Assembly (NCBI GenBank): GCA_034670065.1
Contig: JAXMOG010000005.1
Span: forward strand, 62,001-126,000
From: Mesobacterium_A sp034670065
GTDB lineage: Bacteria; Pseudomonadota; Alphaproteobacteria; Rhodobacterales; Rhodobacteraceae
DNA length: 64,000 nucleotides
Reading direction: 5' to 3'
Positions within the stretch are counted from its first letter, which is position 1. Every line of letters begins with the position of its first letter. The notes under the pieces were generated by a model. That model had not been told where the DNA came from. It made no database searches and worked only from the letters and a program-made list of their open reading frames with translations. Position numbers and translations under genes: made by a program. This document shows positions 60,914 to 64,000 of the stretch, piece after piece.

Positions 60914-62539
60914 ATGGGATGGATGGCTGACGAAACAGGTTTGGGCAAATGCGCCGCGAACCATGTTCCACTGACACCGCTGTCATTTTTGAAACGCGCG
61001 GCACAGATTTGGCCCGACCACCCGGCGGTGGTATATGGCCCGCATCGCAAAACCTATGCGCAATATATCGTGCGCGTCAGCCAGCTGGCCTCTGCCCTGA
61101 CAAAGATCGGGATTGCGCCGGGAGATGTTGTTTCAACCATCTTGCCCAACATCCCGGCACAGGCTGAGGCGCATTTTGGCGTGCCGGCCTGCGGTGCGGT
61201 GCTGAATACGATCAACACGCGTCTGGATGCGGATACCATCACCTATATTCTGGAGCACAGCGACTCTAAACTTGTGCTGTGCGATCCACAGTTTCTGCCT
61301 GTTCTGGCCGAGGCAATTGAGCAGATGGAACGAGAGGCGCCACAGGTGATTGAAGTGCCTGACGACCATGGTGGGGCCAAAGCCTATGGGGAGTTCCAGC
61401 TATACGAAGACTTTCTGAAGACAGGTGACGCAGACTTCGAATGGATCATGCCTGAGGATGAGTGGGAGAGCTTGGCGCTGAACTACACCTCGGGCACCAC
61501 AGGGCGCCCCAAGGGGGTAGTCTATCATCACCGTGGCGCCTATCTGAATGCGATGGGCCAAGTGCTGAGCTGGCGCATGGTTCTGCATCCGGTGTATCTG
61601 ACAATTGTACCGCTGTTTCACTGCAACGGCTGGTGCCACACGTGGATGATGCCTGCGGTTGGCGGCACGGTTGTGTGCTGCCGCGATATTACGGCCAGCA
61701 ATATTTATGACGCGATTGCCGATGAAGGTGCGACCCATTTCGGCGGTGCGCCCATTGTTTTGAACATGATGATCAATGCCGAGGCGATGGACCGCCGCGC
61801 ATTTGCACATACGGTCGAAGTGTTTACCGCAGGTGCGCCCCCTGCCCCGGCCACCCTGGCCAAGATCGAAAAGATGGGGTTCAACGTGACGCAGGTTTAT
61901 GGATTGACCGAAACCTACGGACCGGATGTGGAATGCGTGTGGAACCATGATTGGGATCACACCCAAGGAAGTGAGCGCGCGGCAATCAAAGCCCGACAGG
62001 GTGTGGGCATGCCGTTTATGGAAGATGTGACCGTGATGGATGAGCATATGCAGGTCATTCCACGTGACGGGGAAACCAAGGGCGAGGTCATGCATCGTGG
62101 CAATGGGGTGATGAAGGGGTATCTGAAGGCGCCCAAAGCCACGCAAGAGGCATTCAAAGGCGGGTATTTCCATTCGGCCGATATCGCTATTTTGCACGAA
62201 GACGGGTATCTTCAGATCGCCGATCGCGCCAAAGACATCATCATCTCGGGCGGCGAGAACATCTCGTCCGTCGAGGTGGAAAGCACCTTGATGGAGCATG
62301 AATCCGTGCTGCTGTGCGCGGTTGTGGCGAAACCGGATGAAAAATGGGGTGAAGTGCCCTGTGCATTTGTAGAAGTCAAAACACACCAGGAGGTCAGCGA
62401 GGCAGAGCTGATTGCCTTCACCCGTGAGAGGTTGGCCGGGTTCAAATGCCCGAAGAAAGTGGTATTTTGTGAGTTGCCCAAAACATCCACAGGGAAAATC
62501 CAGAAATTTGCGCTGCGGGAAGTGGCCAAAGATTTGTGA
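60914..62539 (+). CDS. Acyl-CoA synthetase, DmdB-like (fatty-acid or methylmercaptopropionate CoA ligase)
   Basis: 541 aa AMP-forming ligase. The P-loop-like motif is NYTSGTTGRPKGV (about 190-202), then QVYGLTETYGP, DGYLQIADRAKDII and the C-terminal catalytic Lys in PKTSTGKIQK. The close order VPLTPLSFLKRAA at the N-terminus and HCNGWCHTWMMP in the acyl pocket region are as in the DmdB group of roseobacters, which activates methylmercaptopropionate and medium-chain acids. The gene alone cannot fix the substrate. Confidence 0.9.
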   Translation: MGWMADETGLGKCAANHVPLTPLSFLKRAAQIWPDHPAVVYGPHRKTYAQYIVRVSQLASALTKIGIAPGDVVSTILPNIPAQAEAHFGVPACGAVLNTINTRLDADTITYILEHSDSKLVLCDPQFLPVLAEAIEQMEREAPQVIEVPDDHGGAKAYGEFQLYEDFLKTGDADFEWIMPEDEWESLALNYTSGTTGRPKGVVYHHRGAYLNAMGQVLSWRMVLHPVYLTIVPLFHCNGWCHTWMMPAVGGTVVCCRDITASNIYDAIADEGATHFGGAPIVLNMMINAEAMDRRAFAHTVEVFTAGAPPAPATLAKIEKMGFNVTQVYGLTETYGPDVECVWNHDWDHTQGSERAAIKARQGVGMPFMEDVTVMDEHMQVIPRDGETKGEVMHRGNGVMKGYLKAPKATQEAFKGGYFHSADIAILHEDGYLQIADRAKDIIISGGENISSVEVESTLMEHESVLLCAVVAKPDEKWGEVPCAFVEVKTHQEVSEAELIAFTRERLAGFKCPKKVVFCELPKTSTGKIQKFALREVAKDL

Positions 62540-62601
62540 CCTTTGCCCGCATGGTTTGGTCGTGTTAGCGTATTTTGTAATATGAGGCAGAGCAGCCCGC
62601 C

Positions 62602-63621
62602 ATGACGGCATTGAATGAGTATGATCGGTTAGAAGCCACCGGGCTTTGGCGTCAGTCGCCAGAGGACCAGCGGCGTGAGGTAATTGTTTCGCTAGGCGAT
62701 GCATCGCTGACGATTTCGGATCTGCAAGAACGGATTTTGACCCATTGGTCCTTGGCGGCTTTGACACGGGCTTCACGCGGGACGGATACCGTTGTCTATC
62801 ATCCTGACGGCGATCCCGGCGAAACCTTGGAACTGGCCCCGTCCGAAGAGCAAATGATCGACGCGATCGCACGTTTGCAATCGGCCATTGAACGGGGTCG
62901 CCCACATCCGGGGCGGTTGCGGCTTTGGATGACTTTGGGAATGGCCGGTTTGGTGTTGCTGGCGATGGTTTTTTGGCTGCCCGGTGCATTGGTACGTCAC
63001 ACATTGCGTGTGGTCCCCGATGTGAAACGGGTTGAACTGTCAGAGCAACTGCTGACGGAACTACAGCGTGTTTCAGGTAGCCAGTGCCAGAAACCGGTGG
63101 CGATGCCTGCGTTGGCCAAGTTGTCGACAAGGCTGACCGGCACTCGCGATGGCATTGTTGTGCTGCCCGGTGGCATTGTGGCCACCGCCCATTTGCCCGA
63201 CGGCACCGTGATTTTGAACCGGACGTTGATTGAAGACTGGGAAGAGCCCGAAGTGCCCGCCGGGTTTGTTATTGCGGAAACCGCCCGCTTGGCAGAAACA
63301 GATCCGCTTGGCGAATTGCTGGACCACGCCGGATTGCCCGCAAGTCTACGGTTCCTGACAACAGGCGAAATGTCGGCTGGCACCCTGCGCGACTATGCGG
63401 AATGGCTGGTGACAACGCCTGCCGTTGCCCTGCCGACGCCTGCTTTGCTGGACAGTTTCGAGGCCGCACAGGTTTCTACGCGCCCCTACGCCTATGCGGT
63501 GGATGTCACAGGGGAATCGACGCTTGATCTGATCGAAGCTGACCCAATGCCAGCAGGTGTGGCACAGCCTGTCTTGCCCGATTCAGACTGGATCAGATTG
63601 CAGGAAATCTGCGGCGGGTGA
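62602..63621 (+). CDS. Single-pass membrane protein with large periplasmic domain, function unknown
   Basis: 339 aa. The cytoplasmic N-terminus (about 1-105) includes ATLGDAS-like helices and SEEQMIDAIARLQSAIERGR; one membrane helix lies at LWMTLGMAGLVLLAMVFWLPGALV (about 107-130). The C-terminal 200 residues contain GIVVLPGGIVATAHLPDGTVILNRTLIED, which resembles the part of M48-type proteins around the substrate strand, but I see no HExxH. It follows the acyl-CoA synthetase by 62 bp, possibly co-transcribed. Confidence 0.7.
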   Translation: MTALNEYDRLEATGLWRQSPEDQRREVIVSLGDASLTISDLQERILTHWSLAALTRASRGTDTVVYHPDGDPGETLELAPSEEQMIDAIARLQSAIERGRPHPGRLRLWMTLGMAGLVLLAMVFWLPGALVRHTLRVVPDVKRVELSEQLLTELQRVSGSQCQKPVAMPALAKLSTRLTGTRDGIVVLPGGIVATAHLPDGTVILNRTLIEDWEEPEVPAGFVIAETARLAETDPLGELLDHAGLPASLRFLTTGEMSAGTLRDYAEWLVTTPAVALPTPALLDSFEAAQVSTRPYAYAVDVTGESTLDLIEADPMPAGVAQPVLPDSDWIRLQEICGG

Positions 63622-63660
63622 TCTGCGCCCCATCTTTAAAGCGCTATCCAACAAGCACGA

Positions 63661-63693
63661 AAAAGCCCGGATGGTTTTGCCATCCGGGCTTTT
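63661..63693. terminator. Bidirectional rho-independent terminator
   Basis: AAAAGCCCGGATGG, TTTTG loop, CCATCCGGGCTTTT, a 14-bp perfect stem with T-runs on both strands, between two convergent genes. Confidence 0.92.
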
Positions 63694-63731
63694 GTGTAAG
63701 TTCGACGGTCAGCGAAACCGTCCAAGTTTGA

Positions 63732-64000
63732 TTACCGCAGGTAGGCGTCGTGGAAACCGGCGCGACGGGCCGCAGCCAGGGCATTGGCCGTTTGCTGCCC
63801 TCCAGACACTGGGATCAACACAGCCCGCATTGTCTGCCCATTGCGCTGAAAGACACCGTATTTCACTGGCATACCCAGCTTTTGCAGGCGGGCCGCAGCG
63901 GCGCTGGCGTTGCCCTTCTGGGCAAAGACGCCAACCTGAACATAGCGCGTCGCTGCAACGGCGGGCTTACGCGGTGCCGATTTGGTGGACAGCACAGTAC
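63732..64000 (-). CDS. SPOR-domain protein, N-terminus beyond the window
   Basis: The frame is open to the right edge and stops at 63732; about 89 residues are visible. A basic linker (STKSAPRKPAVAA) is followed by a SPOR domain (TRYVQVGVFAQKGNASAAAA to YLR), which binds glycan strands stripped of stem peptides at division sites. The protein is probably a septal or rare-lipoprotein-type cell wall factor; the missing N-terminus prevents naming it. Confidence 0.8.
   Translation of the reverse strand, partial: TVLSTKSAPRKPAVAATRYVQVGVFAQKGNASAAAARLQKLGMPVKYGVFQRNGQTMRAVLIPVSGGQQTANALAAARRAGFHDAYLR

Noticed and set aside
61400..63130. Long open frame (about 576 codons) on the minus strand opposite the acyl-CoA synthetase
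   Set aside because: It spans two convincing plus-strand genes and the gap between them and contains no recognisable domain; it is a shadow of high third-position GC.
1..64000. CRISPR arrays, prophage genes, insertion sequences, integrases and attachment sites
   Set aside because: I saw no repeat-spacer pattern, no transposase or integrase domains and no flanking direct repeats. The only sign of gene decay is the GH4 remnant.

Overview
The window looks like chromosomal DNA of a marine alphaproteobacterium of the Roseobacter group (Rhodobacteraceae). I infer this from the gene content and order: irr divergent from fabA, the pccB-pccA-methylmalonyl-CoA mutase neighbourhood with its small family-specific proteins, a PccR-type ScfR regulator, PhoX, and a beta-oxidation cluster led by MerR regulators. 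No phage, plasmid, CRISPR array or intact insertion sequence is visible. The base composition and density are those of ordinary chromosome, apart from one decayed stretch at about 31.2-32.3 kb.

Layout. 1-3.5 kb: a truncated OmpA-domain protein, miaB, a glycosyltransferase-like protein and a small membrane protein. 3.6-9.2 kb: the unsaturated fatty acid genes fabI, fabB and fabA with divergent irr; a Tat-exported PhoX phosphatase gene with its own Pho-box-like promoter sits between fabA and fabB. 9.2-17.2 kb: an MFS protein, a large membrane protein, tRNA-Leu(UAA), a TPR protein, a rhomboid protease, an inositol monophosphatase family protein and RecJ. 17.3-34.4 kb: propionyl-CoA metabolism, with methylmalonyl-CoA mutase, pccA, four or five small linked genes, pccB, a divergent Bcr/CflA-type MFS gene, pccR, then ydcH, a thermonuclease, an EamA transporter, a degraded GH4 glycosidase pseudogene and prpE. 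34.5-50.5 kb: mixed housekeeping genes (NAD kinase, glyA, two LysR regulators, an SRAP protein, a 5'-nucleotidase, pyrD, an ArsC-like protein, MATE, two hotdog thioesterases). 50.6-59.6 kb: two MerR regulators followed by a beta-oxidation cluster (two acyl-CoA dehydrogenases, a GST, a thiolase, a cupin, and a FadB/FadJ-type multifunctional protein). 59.7-64 kb: a sulfotransferase, an acyl-CoA synthetase of the DmdB-like type, a membrane protein and a truncated SPOR-domain protein.

How the parts work together. PrpE activates propionate, PccA/PccB carboxylate propionyl-CoA, and the mutase converts L-methylmalonyl-CoA (after epimerisation, gene not in the window) to succinyl-CoA. The beta-oxidation cluster could supply acetyl-CoA and propionyl-CoA. 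Perfect TTTGCAAA palindromes lie upstream of pccB/MFS, pccR and prpE, none lies before the mutase, and the pccB and prpE promoters share a 32-bp box spacing. This points to a local PccR regulon that also takes in the MFS transporter. It is the most coherent regulatory finding here. Other points of interest are the PhoX gene with a 7-4-7 Pho box inside the fab locus, a 23-bp perfect operator-like dyad before the second MerR gene, a possibly leaderless irr, and the GH4 pseudogene with one nonsense codon and two frameshifts. I did not find a convincing wholly new system. The most unusual candidates are regulatory or arrangement-level.
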